Shown piece by piece: positions 27,196 to 36,000 of a DNA stretch of 48,174 bases; the stretch's first letter is position 1, and each line of letters starts with the position of its first letter. Origin of the DNA: Acidobacteriaceae bacterium (GTDB lineage Bacteria; Acidobacteriota; Terriglobia; Terriglobales; Acidobacteriaceae). The translations under genes and the position numbers were made by a program. Below the pieces are notes generated by a model. The model saw nothing but the letters and a program-made list of their open reading frames with translations. It had not been told where the DNA came from and did not search any database. The stretch is taken from contig JABFXN010000230.1 in NCBI GenBank assembly GCA_013361705.1, positions 1 to 48,174 on the forward strand. Direction: 5' to 3'.

Positions 27196-28697
27196 GTCCC
27201 GGTGCCGGTGAAGACGACACTGATGGTGCGGATCAGAATCTTGAGATCCAGACCAAAGGTCCAATTCTCCACGTATGCCGTATCGAGGGAGATGTAGTTG
27301 TCGAACGATGGATCTTGACGCGCTTCCACCTGCCAAAGCCCTGTAATTCCCGGCAGCACGTCAAGGCGGCGGAGATGCGAGATATCGTAACGCTCGACCT
27401 CGGCAGCAAGCGGTGGCCGCGGGCCAACCAAGCTCATATCGCCACGAAGTACGTTCCACAACTGCGGCAGCTCATCCAGAGAGTACTTCCGCAGGATGCG
27501 GCCCACACGCGTGATACGGGGATCCTGCTTGATCTTGAAGAGAATGCCATCACGCTCATTCATATGAGCCAGCTTCTTCTTCAGGTCGTCGGCATTCGGC
27601 ACCATCGTGCGGAATTTGAAGCACCCACACTTACGCCCCTTGCGACCGATACGTTCCGCGCGATAGAAGATAGGCCCCTTCGAGTCCAGCCGGACCATGA
27701 TGGCAATCAGAAGCATCAGCGGTGACAGCAAGGTAAGAGCCAGCGTCGAGATGACGAGATCCAGGATTCTCTTCGCCATAAAAGCCCCGACCGGGAACTC
27801 ACGACGATGCAGGGGGATGGTTGGGAACTGACCGATATACTCCACCGGTGCGTTCCAGGCCAGACCGTCATACAGATCAGGCACGACACGGACATCGATG
27901 CCCGCAGATCGCGCTTCTTCTACGACGCCGATGACAATGCTCCGTTCTGCCGGTACCGAAAAGAAAACCTCATCGACAAACAAGCTGCGCGCCAGCGGAA
28001 CAATATTGCGGAGATCGCCCACGACCTCCTGGTTCGAGTTCAGTGCATCCTGCGGTGTCAATGAGACAAAGCCTTTGAAACGGAACCCGAAATGTTGCAG
28101 CGTCTCAAGGTGATTACGTAGTGCCTGGGCCACACGGCCTGTTCCGATAATGAGAACGTTGCGGACCTCAAGACCCTCGCGATAACGCGAGTACACCATC
28201 CTGCGCCATGCAGCACGACGGATGGAAAGCGCTACCTGAGTAAAGGCTACAGTCAGCAGTACCACAACCCGCGAGATGCTCTCGCCGTGCGTCAGATACA
28301 GGAATCCGCAAAACAGAAGCCCGGCTGTCAGCACAGACTCGAATGTCACTCGTTGTTCATGCAGACCGCTATGATGCTGGATCGGGGCATACAGCCCATG
28401 AAGCCGCGAAAAGAAGACCACGCAAAATGCGAATGAGAACAGGTACCAGAGAAACTGCTGCTGCATTGCCTGGAGCAACATCTCGCGATAGAGAGTGGTG
28501 CTGGGAATGCCAGTTCCCTGGAATCGCATCCGGAACGCGATCACGCCGCACAAAACAGCGGTCAAACAATCGACAGATGCCCACATCAGTGCAGGCGCGG
28601 AACTACTCAGCACAGCGCCCCGGCCGGTCCGGCGCGCACCAGAACGCCCGCGCTTGCCGGCCACTACCGCATGTTGCAGATATTCAGGTGCTGCCAT
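27192..28697 (-). CDS. Exopolysaccharide biosynthesis polyprenyl glycosylphosphotransferase (WcaJ/WbaP-like)
   Basis: N-terminal TM segments, CoA-binding-like domain, C-terminal sugar transferase: [46 protein letters not shown]...[25 protein letters not shown]. Confidence 0.94.
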   Translation of the reverse strand: MAAPEYLQHAVVAGKRGRSGARRTGRGAVLSSSAPALMWASVDCLTAVLCGVIAFRMRFQGTGIPSTTLYREMLLQAMQQQFLWYLFSFAFCVVFFSRLHGLYAPIQHHSGLHEQRVTFESVLTAGLLFCGFLYLTHGESISRVVVLLTVAFTQVALSIRRAAWRRMVYSRYREGLEVRNVLIIGTGRVAQALRNHLETLQHFGFRFKGFVSLTPQDALNSNQEVVGDLRNIVPLARSLFVDEVFFSVPAERSIVIGVVEEARSAGIDVRVVPDLYDGLAWNAPVEYIGQFPTIPLHRREFPVGAFMAKRILDLVISTLALTLLSPLMLLIAIMVRLDSKGPIFYRAERIGRKGRKCGCFKFRTMVPNADDLKKKLAHMNERDGILFKIKQDPRITRVGRILRKYSLDELPQLWNVLRGDMSLVGPRPPLAAEVERYDISHLRRLDVLPGITGLWQVEARQDPSFDNYISLDTAYVENWTFGLDLKILIRTISVVFTGTGT

Positions 28698-28740
28698 CGA
28701 AAAACTCGCCTAATCCTGGCTAAACAAAAAGTTTTGTGAG

Positions 28741-28784
28741 CCTTCAGTGCATCGATAGCGCTGCACGATATCGCCCTCTGAAGG
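28741..28784 (-). promoter_or_regulatory. Possible structured 5' leader of the glycosylphosphotransferase gene
   Basis: Nested inverted repeats CCTTCAG...CTGAAGG and GTGCA...TGCAC about 45-90 nt upstream of the start. Confidence 0.35.
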
Positions 28785-28932
28785 TGAAGTGACTAATGCG
28801 TCCGGATCTTGGTCCTTTGTTGACAGAATACCCTTGCGGCATCTCTGAGAACAACCCCTAAGATGCTGCCATGTACCATTACTAAGTCCAGTTTTCTCCG
28901 TTAGATAACACAAATCAGCGACAAAAGTTGCA

Positions 28933-29862
28933 TTACACGGGCAAAACTAGCTCGTCGAGCGCCAGGAACTCCCGCAGGACTGGATCGTTGGTTCGCTCCA
29001 TCTCCTCAATCGTTCCAAAGAACTGCGCTTTTCCCTCGTGCAGGAAAACGACGCGATCTGCCAGTTTTTTGGCAAACCTCATGTCGTGTGTCACAACGAT
29101 ACTGGTTAAGTGAAGCTGACGCTTTAGGCGTTCGATCAGGTTGCCCAACAGTTGTGCCATCAATGGGTCCACCATGGTTGTGGGCTCATCATACAAAATT
29201 GCCTCCGGCTGCGATGCCAATGCCCGGGCAATCGCCACGGACCGCTTCATCCCGGTAGACAGGTCCGATGGAAGAAGGTCTTCCATCCCTGCTACTCCAA
29301 CCATCTCAAGCAATCCCTTGACCACTTGGCTGATCTGCTCCTCGCCAAGATCACCGCGCTCACGTAGTGGAAAGGCAACGTTCTCGCCCACGGTAATCGA
29401 ATCGAACAGCGCTCCATTCTGAAAGACCATCGTGACCTTACGCCGGATCCCTTGCATCTCGCGCTCTGTAAACCCGCAGATGTCCTCCCCGGCCACGCGT
29501 ACTATGCCGGAGTCGGCCTTCAGAAATCCCATCAAAATCTGCAGGGAGACCGACTTTCCGACGCCGCTTCGGCCGAGAATACAAAGGGTCTCACCTGGCA
29601 GCACGCAGAAGCTGACCTGCTGCAGAACATGAACATCTCCAAATGACTTTGAGACCTTCTCAAATGAGATATAGGGCAAAGGCTTGCCCGGAACAACAGC
29701 CGATTCCTTCGCCGCCTCATTCTGCTCGGCGGCTTCTGTCATGAACTCTTCCACGACATCGGCTAGTTCCGGGGACACATCCGCCGTCAAAGACGAGTCT
29801 TGTCCAGGAATCTGCTCAGGTACGTCCGGTTCCCTTTCATGCATCATCTCTCCGCCTCCCAC
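28933..29862 (-). CDS. MlaF-like ABC transporter ATP-binding protein with acidic N-terminal extension
   Basis: Walker A GRSGVGKS, signature LSTGMKRSVAIARAL, Walker B AILYDEPTTMVDP; MlaF/Ttg2A-like overall. Confidence 0.88.
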   Translation of the reverse strand: MGGGEMMHEREPDVPEQIPGQDSSLTADVSPELADVVEEFMTEAAEQNEAAKESAVVPGKPLPYISFEKVSKSFGDVHVLQQVSFCVLPGETLCILGRSGVGKSVSLQILMGFLKADSGIVRVAGEDICGFTEREMQGIRRKVTMVFQNGALFDSITVGENVAFPLRERGDLGEEQISQVVKGLLEMVGVAGMEDLLPSDLSTGMKRSVAIARALASQPEAILYDEPTTMVDPLMAQLLGNLIERLKRQLHLTSIVVTHDMRFAKKLADRVVFLHEGKAQFFGTIEEMERTNDPVLREFLALDELVLPV

Positions 29863-30437
29863 GAGATGTCGAAGCCCAGCCGGCGAAGGTCAGAAAGTTC
29901 CTCAGGAGTATTCAAATTGCGAAACTGCCCGGAAATTTCTTCCCCTGCTTCTATCCACTGCACCGGCGATACAAGAGCAGCCATCACCTTGTATTGTCCC
30001 ACCTCAACCGCACACCGCAACTCGGGCAGCACGCTTCGCCGATATGCTGCAACCAGCGGCTGAGGGCCGTCCGCTGTCCTGGTCACGATCGCTATTGCAT
30101 TCGACGTGACCGTCATCTGGGCCATCTTACGCATCCATGCCTCTGAAACCAGCGGCATGTCCACCGGAAGAAATAACATCCACTCCGCTTCGGATGCTTC
30201 GAGAGCCGTCACGATGCCACCGACCGGGCCACACAGATACGGATCGTTCAATACGATAGAGCGCCGTTCTTCCGGATCGACGTGTTCCCCGGAGGTGTAC
30301 AGCAGGGTTGTACATGCCGCCAGCTTATCCAGCGCGAGAGCATGCAGCGTTCTGCCATTGATTCGAAGTAAGGCCTTGTCACGTCCCATCCGCGTGCTGC
30401 GGCCGCCGGCCAGCACACATCCTGCAAGCCGTTCCAC
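29844..30437 (-). CDS. mobA: Molybdenum cofactor guanylyltransferase
   Basis: GCVLAGGRSTRMGRDKALL ... FLPVDMPLV ... QPLVAAYRRS ... NLNTPEEL. Confidence 0.9.
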   Translation of the reverse strand: MERLAGCVLAGGRSTRMGRDKALLRINGRTLHALALDKLAACTTLLYTSGEHVDPEERRSIVLNDPYLCGPVGGIVTALEASEAEWMLFLPVDMPLVSEAWMRKMAQMTVTSNAIAIVTRTADGPQPLVAAYRRSVLPELRCAVEVGQYKVMAALVSPVQWIEAGEEISGQFRNLNTPEELSDLRRLGFDISWEAER

Positions 30438-30440
30438 GCG

Positions 30441-31814
30441 CTATGCCCCGCAGCTCTCCAGAAACAGAATGATGGAATCGATTCCCCGATAGAAGTTCGC
30501 GATATGGAACTTCTCATTTGGCGCATGCAGATTGTCGTCTGGCAGACCAAAGCCCATCAGGATTACCGGCACCTTCAAGTAGCGTTCGAACTCCCCGACA
30601 ATCGGAATCGAACCGCCGCCTCGAACAAAGACAGTGTCCTTCTTCCAGACCTCGTGCATCGCATTGACGGCTTTCTGCACGAAGGGATTGTCCGTACCGA
30701 TCACCACCGGTTCCCCCGAGTGGATCAGGCGCGTCTCCACAGTTACGCCTCTGGGCGCAATCTGCTGAACATAAGCGGCGTACTTCTCATACGCGCTCGC
30801 TGACGTCATATTCGGCACAAGCCGCATACTGACCTTGGCCAAGGCCTTGGCCGGAATCACGGTCTTCGCTCCAGCTCCCGTAAATCCTCCAGGCATTCCG
30901 TGCACATCCAAAGTAGGCCTGGCGGAGACGCGTTCAATGACGGAATACTCCTTCTCGCCGATCAACTCCGGGGACCCGACCTCGGTCTGACGGTAATGTT
31001 CTTCGTCAAACGGAAGACGCTTCCATGCGGCGAGCTCGTCCTCTGTAGGCGGTTGAATATCGTCATAAAAGCCCGGAATGCGAATATGGTCATCGGCATC
31101 CTTCAAGCCGGCAATGATCTGCGCCAGCGCCACAAACGGATTCGGCGCCGCGCCGCCATAGATTCCCGAATGAAGGTCTGTCTTGGCTCCGCGGACCTCG
31201 ATCTCGGTATAGATCATGCCGCGCAGGCCAACGCAGAGAGTGGGCAGCTCCGGCTCGAACATTTCGGTGTCGCAGACCAGCGCCACATCCGCCATCAACG
31301 CCTCAGGATGCTGTTGTACGTACTCGGCAATTCCCTCGCCTCCGACCTCTTCTTCCCCTTCGCAGAGAACCCTTACATTTACTGGCAGCTTGCCGCTGTA
31401 CTCCTGAAAGAGAGCCTCCAGAGCCTTTACCTGCATCCAGAGCTGTCCTTTGTCATCCACGGCTCCGCGCGCATAGACGTTGCCATTACGCTCTACCGGT
31501 TCAAAGGGAGGCGATAGCCATTCATCCAGAGGATCCGGCGGCTGAACGTCATAGTGTCCGTAGCACAGGACTGTGGGTTTTCCGGGAGCGCCCAGCCAGT
31601 CACCGTAGACGAGGGGATGGCCCGAGGTCTCAATCAGACGCACATTCTCCAGCCCGATGCGCTTCAACTCATCTGCAAGAAATGCGGCTGCCCTGCGTAC
31701 GTCCCCGGCATGGTCCGGCAAGGTAGAGATCGAAGGAATGCGCAGGAACTCCTTGAGTTCCGCCAGGGCTTTTCCTTGGTTTTTCGCTGCAAACTCTAAC
31801 GCTTTCTTTGACAT
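30441..31814 (-). CDS. M20 family dipeptidase
   Basis: LCYGHYDVQPPDPLDEWLSPPFEP...GRGAVDDKGQ-like (ARGAVDDKGQLWM)...CEGEEEVGG; start taken at MSKKALEF. Confidence 0.94.
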   Translation of the reverse strand: MSKKALEFAAKNQGKALAELKEFLRIPSISTLPDHAGDVRRAAAFLADELKRIGLENVRLIETSGHPLVYGDWLGAPGKPTVLCYGHYDVQPPDPLDEWLSPPFEPVERNGNVYARGAVDDKGQLWMQVKALEALFQEYSGKLPVNVRVLCEGEEEVGGEGIAEYVQQHPEALMADVALVCDTEMFEPELPTLCVGLRGMIYTEIEVRGAKTDLHSGIYGGAAPNPFVALAQIIAGLKDADDHIRIPGFYDDIQPPTEDELAAWKRLPFDEEHYRQTEVGSPELIGEKEYSVIERVSARPTLDVHGMPGGFTGAGAKTVIPAKALAKVSMRLVPNMTSASAYEKYAAYVQQIAPRGVTVETRLIHSGEPVVIGTDNPFVQKAVNAMHEVWKKDTVFVRGGGSIPIVGEFERYLKVPVILMGFGLPDDNLHAPNEKFHIANFYRGIDSIILFLESCGA

Positions 31815-31897
31815 ACGCGTGACCGTCCTGATCCTTCCCGATCCTGGGGCGGCCTTGGAGGGTCTCCCCGAAAGGTCAATCATATACACGGTCGAAG

Positions 31898-31939
31898 TTC
31901 AGTGTTGACATAAGTGAACTAAACCGTTCAGTATTGAAA
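31898..31939 (+). promoter_or_regulatory. Putative promoter/operator of the ABC exporter operon
   Basis: TTGACA at 31905; inverted repeat TGAAC-N6-GTTCA at 31915-31930; direct repeats GTTCAGTGTTGACA / GTTCAGTATTGAAA. Confidence 0.5.
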
Positions 31940-31950
31940 AATCGAAGGGA

Positions 31951-32745
31951 GTGACCTGCATGATCAGTGTCCGTAACCTTGTCCGGCGATTTGGAGATTT
32001 CACCGCAGTCAAAGAGATCTCCTTCGATGTCGCTCAGGGCGAGATTTTTGCCTTCCTTGGCCCGAATGGGGCAGGTAAATCCACCACTATCAAAATGCTG
32101 ACTACGCTGTTGCGGCCAACCAGCGGCTCCATTCAGCTCGACGGCATGGACCCTAATGTCCATCAGAAGGAAGCGCGGCAGCGCTTTGGCATCGTTTTTC
32201 AGGACCCCAGCCTCGACCAGGAGCAGACCGCCTGGGAGAACATGGAGCTCCACGGCATCCTTTACCACGTGCCGCGCAAGGTACGGGCAACGCGCATTGA
32301 GTTTCTTCTGAAGACCTTTGAGCTTTGGGAGCGTAAGGACTCACTGGTTAAGACCTTTTCCGGCGGTATGAAGCGGCGGCTTGAGATCGCACGCGGACTG
32401 CTGCATACGCCAAAGATCCTCTTCCTGGATGAACCCACACTCGGCCTTGACCCACAGAGCCGCAACCAGCTCTGGACACACGTGAAGGCGTTGAACGAAA
32501 CCGAAAAGACAACCGTCTTCCTGACGACACACTATATGGACGAGGCCGAAAAAATAGCTCATCGCATCGCCATCATGGATCACGGCGCCATCATCGCGCA
32601 GGGCACCTCGGCTGAGCTGAAACAGCAGACGTCCACGGACTCACTTGAGGCCGCATTCCTCGCGCTGACGGGCTCTTCTCTGCGTGACGAAAGCGCCGAT
32701 GCAAAAGCAGGACTGCGCCAGATGGCGCAGATGTGGAGGCGATAG
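31951..32745 (+). CDS. DrrA-like ABC transporter ATP-binding protein
   Basis: FLGPNGAGKSTTIKMLTTLLRPTSG, FSGGMKRRLEIARGLLHTPKILFLDEPTLGLDPQSR; MISVRNLV start probably 31960. Confidence 0.93.
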   Translation: MTCMISVRNLVRRFGDFTAVKEISFDVAQGEIFAFLGPNGAGKSTTIKMLTTLLRPTSGSIQLDGMDPNVHQKEARQRFGIVFQDPSLDQEQTAWENMELHGILYHVPRKVRATRIEFLLKTFELWERKDSLVKTFSGGMKRRLEIARGLLHTPKILFLDEPTLGLDPQSRNQLWTHVKALNETEKTTVFLTTHYMDEAEKIAHRIAIMDHGAIIAQGTSAELKQQTSTDSLEAAFLALTGSSLRDESADAKAGLRQMAQMWRR

Positions 32746-32747
32746 CA

Positions 32748-33494
32748 ATGGGAGCAATCTACATTCTCTGGCTACGCGAACTAAAGCGGTATGTCCGCTC
32801 CCGGGTACAGGTTGCCGCCTCGTTGGCGCAACCATGTCTGTACCTGTTCGCGTTCGGCTTTGGTTTTGGCGCTGTCTTCCGGCAGGCAGGCCGCGGCAGT
32901 TACCTGCAATTCATGGCTCCGGGCGTCGTCGCCATGACAGTGCTTTTCTCTGCTGTCTTCTCAGGAATTGCGATGTTGTGGGACCGGCAGTTCGGCTTCC
33001 TGAAAGAGACGCTCGTGGCTCCTGTCTCGCGATTGCAGATCATGATCGGCCGCACGCTTGGAGGAGCGACGGTGGCCATCATTCAGGGCACCATCGTTCT
33101 TGGCGTCTGCCTGCTGGCAGGCTTCCGGCCGCAAAGCTGGCTGGCGCTGCCAGGTGCATTTCTATTCCTCTTTCTTATCGCTCTGGTCTTTGCCGCACTG
33201 GGCACCGCGCTCGGCTCGGCGATTAAAGACATGCAGGGGTTCCAGATCGTGATGAACTTTCTGGTCATGCCTATCTACTTTCTGTCGGGAGCATTGTTTC
33301 CACTCGACAATCAGAAGATGGGCATGAGGATAGCCAATCAGATCGATCCTCTGTCATACGGAGTGGACGGGCTAAGAGGAATGCTCACCAATGTATGGCA
33401 CTTCACGCCATCCACGAACCTCACGGTTCTGACGGTGGTCGCGGGAGCCTTCCTATTGCTGGGCGCTTACTTGTTTTCTAAGATCGAAGTCTAG
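32748..33494 (+). CDS. DrrB-like ABC-2 type transporter permease
   Basis: MGAIYILWLRELKRYVRSR...; FLVMPIYFLSGALFPLDN; about six TM segments. Start taken at ATG 32748; the upstream start 32733 would overlap the preceding gene. Confidence 0.9.
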   Translation: MGAIYILWLRELKRYVRSRVQVAASLAQPCLYLFAFGFGFGAVFRQAGRGSYLQFMAPGVVAMTVLFSAVFSGIAMLWDRQFGFLKETLVAPVSRLQIMIGRTLGGATVAIIQGTIVLGVCLLAGFRPQSWLALPGAFLFLFLIALVFAALGTALGSAIKDMQGFQIVMNFLVMPIYFLSGALFPLDNQKMGMRIANQIDPLSYGVDGLRGMLTNVWHFTPSTNLTVLTVVAGAFLLLGAYLFSKIEV

Positions 33495-33498
33495 ACAA

Positions 33499-34098
33499 GT
33501 GGCCCGCACACGAAGTCAAGTAGCTCACCAAAAGGTCATCGAGGCCGCAATCTCGCTCTTTGCGGAGCGCGGCCTCGATGCCACCAGCATGGACACCATC
33601 GCCGAGGTCTCCGGCGTCAGCAAAGCAACCATCTACAAGCACTGGCCGAACAAAGATGCGCTCTGCCTGGAAGCGCTGAGCTATCTCCTCGGGAACGATA
33701 TCAAGGTTCCTGTACCAGATACCGGCGATCTACGTGCTGACCTCATTGCACGCCTAAGCTATCAAGCCGCACCGGACCGCGCCTATCTACGCGAGCGCAT
33801 TATGCCCCATGTCCTTGCATATGCTTCCAGGAACCTGGAATTCGGCAAAGCCTGGCGGGCGCGTGCCATGTCTCCTGTCATCACTGAGCTGAAGGAATGG
33901 ATACAACGCGAACAGCAGCGTGGAACGCTGGTCCAAACGATCGATGTCGAGTCGGCGATTTCTCTGCTTATGGGACCACTGCTCTATCGCAATATCTTCC
34001 ACAAGCGAGAAGTGGGCAGCCAGACCCCATTCGCACCTCACCTGGAGCGGCATATCGCAGAGGCGTTTCTCGCCTTGTATGCCTCGCCCAAGCGCTAG
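33499..34098 (+). CDS. TetR/AcrR family transcriptional regulator
   Basis: VIEAAISLFAERGLDATSMDTIAEVSGVSKATIYKHWPNKDAL HTH; GTG start. Confidence 0.94.
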   Translation: MARTRSQVAHQKVIEAAISLFAERGLDATSMDTIAEVSGVSKATIYKHWPNKDALCLEALSYLLGNDIKVPVPDTGDLRADLIARLSYQAAPDRAYLRERIMPHVLAYASRNLEFGKAWRARAMSPVITELKEWIQREQQRGTLVQTIDVESAISLLMGPLLYRNIFHKREVGSQTPFAPHLERHIAEAFLALYASPKR

Positions 34099-34119
34099 GA
34101 ACGGGCCTTAGGATGCGCC

Positions 34120-34524
34120 CTAATATCTCGGAATAGCCGGATCAACTTCGCGCGACCATGCGTCGATTCCGCCCGCAATCGACTGCACGCTCTCGAATCC
34201 CTCACGGCGAAGCCAGGCTGTCACTGAAAGCGAGCGTGCTCCGTGATGGCAAAGCACCACGATATGCGCGTCCGGGTCCAGTTCCTGGTGCGCACGAGCC
34301 TTTACTTCGCCCATCGGCATCAGGACCGCACCTTCGATGCTGGCAAGCTGTACTTCAAGCGGCTCACGCACGTCTACCAGAACAGGAGCTGCCGGCTGCT
34401 GTTTTAACCTGGCGTACTCGCTGACGGAAATCTCCCAGTCCATACCAAAAGAATACCCTGTGCGTGCATTTCCTGCTCTGCCGACCTGCAATAGTGAACA
34501 TTTTGCATCTAAACGCTCGTACAC
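34120..34524 (-). CDS. Rhodanese-like domain protein
   Basis: VLVDVREPLEVQLASIEGAVLMPMGE...IVVLCHHGARSLSVTAWLRREGFESVQSIAGGIDAW. Confidence 0.9.
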   Translation of the reverse strand: MYERLDAKCSLLQVGRAGNARTGYSFGMDWEISVSEYARLKQQPAAPVLVDVREPLEVQLASIEGAVLMPMGEVKARAHQELDPDAHIVVLCHHGARSLSVTAWLRREGFESVQSIAGGIDAWSREVDPAIPRY

Positions 34525-34546
34525 TTTTAGCTAGGATAGTTTTTTT

Positions 34547-35983
34547 GTGAATAAGGTTCTTATTGTTGAAGACGAGCCAAACGCTCGCACAGGTCTCGCG
34601 GAATTGGTAGCCAGCTGGGGCTACCGTACGGACGTAGCCGGGGATGGTCTGGAAGGGCTGGAGAAGATCCAGCAGTGGGGCCCTTCCATCGTCATCACCG
34701 ATCTGCGTATGCCGCGCATGGACGGTCTAGAGTTACTAGATCGCATTTCGGAACTGCAAACAAAGGTCGCCGTCATTATGGTGACGGCGCAGGGATCAAT
34801 CGAGTCGGCTGTTGAAGCCATGCGCATCGGCGCCTATGACTTCATCCAAAAGCCGATTGATCCTGTTCGCTTGCGTACCATTCTGCAGAATGCAAGCCGC
34901 CAGGTGGGTGCGGACCTCGAGCTGGAAATCACACGCCGCCGCCTGAAAGAGACCGGCGTACTTGGCCCGCTTATCGGTTCTTCGACCAGCATGAAAGATA
35001 TCTTCGACCTGATCGAGCGCATTGCCCCGTCCAATGTTTCGGTTCTCATCACGGGCGAGAGCGGAACTGGCAAGGAGCTGGCTGCACGGGCCTTGCACGA
35101 CCTGAGCCCCCGCAGAACCAAACCTTTTGTGGCGGTCAACTGTGCTGCCATTCCGGAGACGCTCATCGAGAGCGAGATCTTCGGCCACGAAAAAGGCGCA
35201 TTCACCGGAGCGCAGGAACGCCGTGCCGGTTGCTTTGAGCTGGCAGAGGAAGGCACGCTCCTGCTCGATGAGATCGGCGAGATGCCGGCGGCAACCCAGG
35301 CTAAGCTGCTGCGTGTCCTGGAAGACCGCAAACTCCGTCGCCTGGGCGCAAAGGCCGAGACACCGGTCGACGTCCGTGTTATCGCCGCAACCAACAAAGA
35401 CCCGCAGGCTGCAGTCGGCGCCGGCGAGCTGCGAGGCGATCTCTACTATCGCCTAAATGTCTTCAACATCCACATGCCTCCCTTGCGCGACCACCTCAGC
35501 GATATTCCAGCGATCGCACAGGCGATGATCGAAGACATGAACCATCGTCACCACTGCACTGTCGCCGGCCTGACGGATACGCTTATGGCCCGGCTGATGC
35601 ACTATCCCTGGCCCGGCAATGTCCGCGAACTCCGCAATACGATTGAACGTGCAGTGATTCTCGCGGGCAGTGGAGCTCTGGACATGAAGCATCTGCCCGC
35701 GAACTTCGGACAGCACGGCTTTATTCCTCCAAGTCATACGGCATTCCAAAAGCCTGTACCGCAGGTTCCGCCGGCATTCCGGGAATCCGCCTCCGCCGCG
35801 GGAAACGATATCGTAGAACTAGAGGTCGGCACGACGGTTGATGAAGCCGAGCGCCAACTTATCTTGAAGACACTGGAGTCAACGAACAACAATAAGACCC
35901 GCGCCGCCGAGATTCTTGGTATCAGCTCAAAGACATTGCAGAACAAGCTGAAGGAATACGCCAGCGCGGGCGAAGAGGCGTAA
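34547..35983 (+). CDS. Sigma-54-dependent response regulator (NtrC family)
   Basis: REC domain (VEDEPNARTGL, VITDLRMPRMDGLEL), AAA+ GESGTGKELAARALH and GAFTGA, C-terminal Fis-type HTH. GTG start. Confidence 0.95.
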   Translation: MNKVLIVEDEPNARTGLAELVASWGYRTDVAGDGLEGLEKIQQWGPSIVITDLRMPRMDGLELLDRISELQTKVAVIMVTAQGSIESAVEAMRIGAYDFIQKPIDPVRLRTILQNASRQVGADLELEITRRRLKETGVLGPLIGSSTSMKDIFDLIERIAPSNVSVLITGESGTGKELAARALHDLSPRRTKPFVAVNCAAIPETLIESEIFGHEKGAFTGAQERRAGCFELAEEGTLLLDEIGEMPAATQAKLLRVLEDRKLRRLGAKAETPVDVRVIAATNKDPQAAVGAGELRGDLYYRLNVFNIHMPPLRDHLSDIPAIAQAMIEDMNHRHHCTVAGLTDTLMARLMHYPWPGNVRELRNTIERAVILAGSGALDMKHLPANFGQHGFIPPSHTAFQKPVPQVPPAFRESASAAGNDIVELEVGTTVDEAERQLILKTLESTNNNKTRAAEILGISSKTLQNKLKEYASAGEEA

Positions 35984-36000
35984 CCCCTCCCCCGATCGAC

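Noticed and set aside
28710-28913. 67-aa minus-strand ORF upstream of the glycosylphosphotransferase
   Set aside because: Low-complexity leader with inverted repeats; no clear RBS or domain. Considered more likely a leader RNA than a protein.
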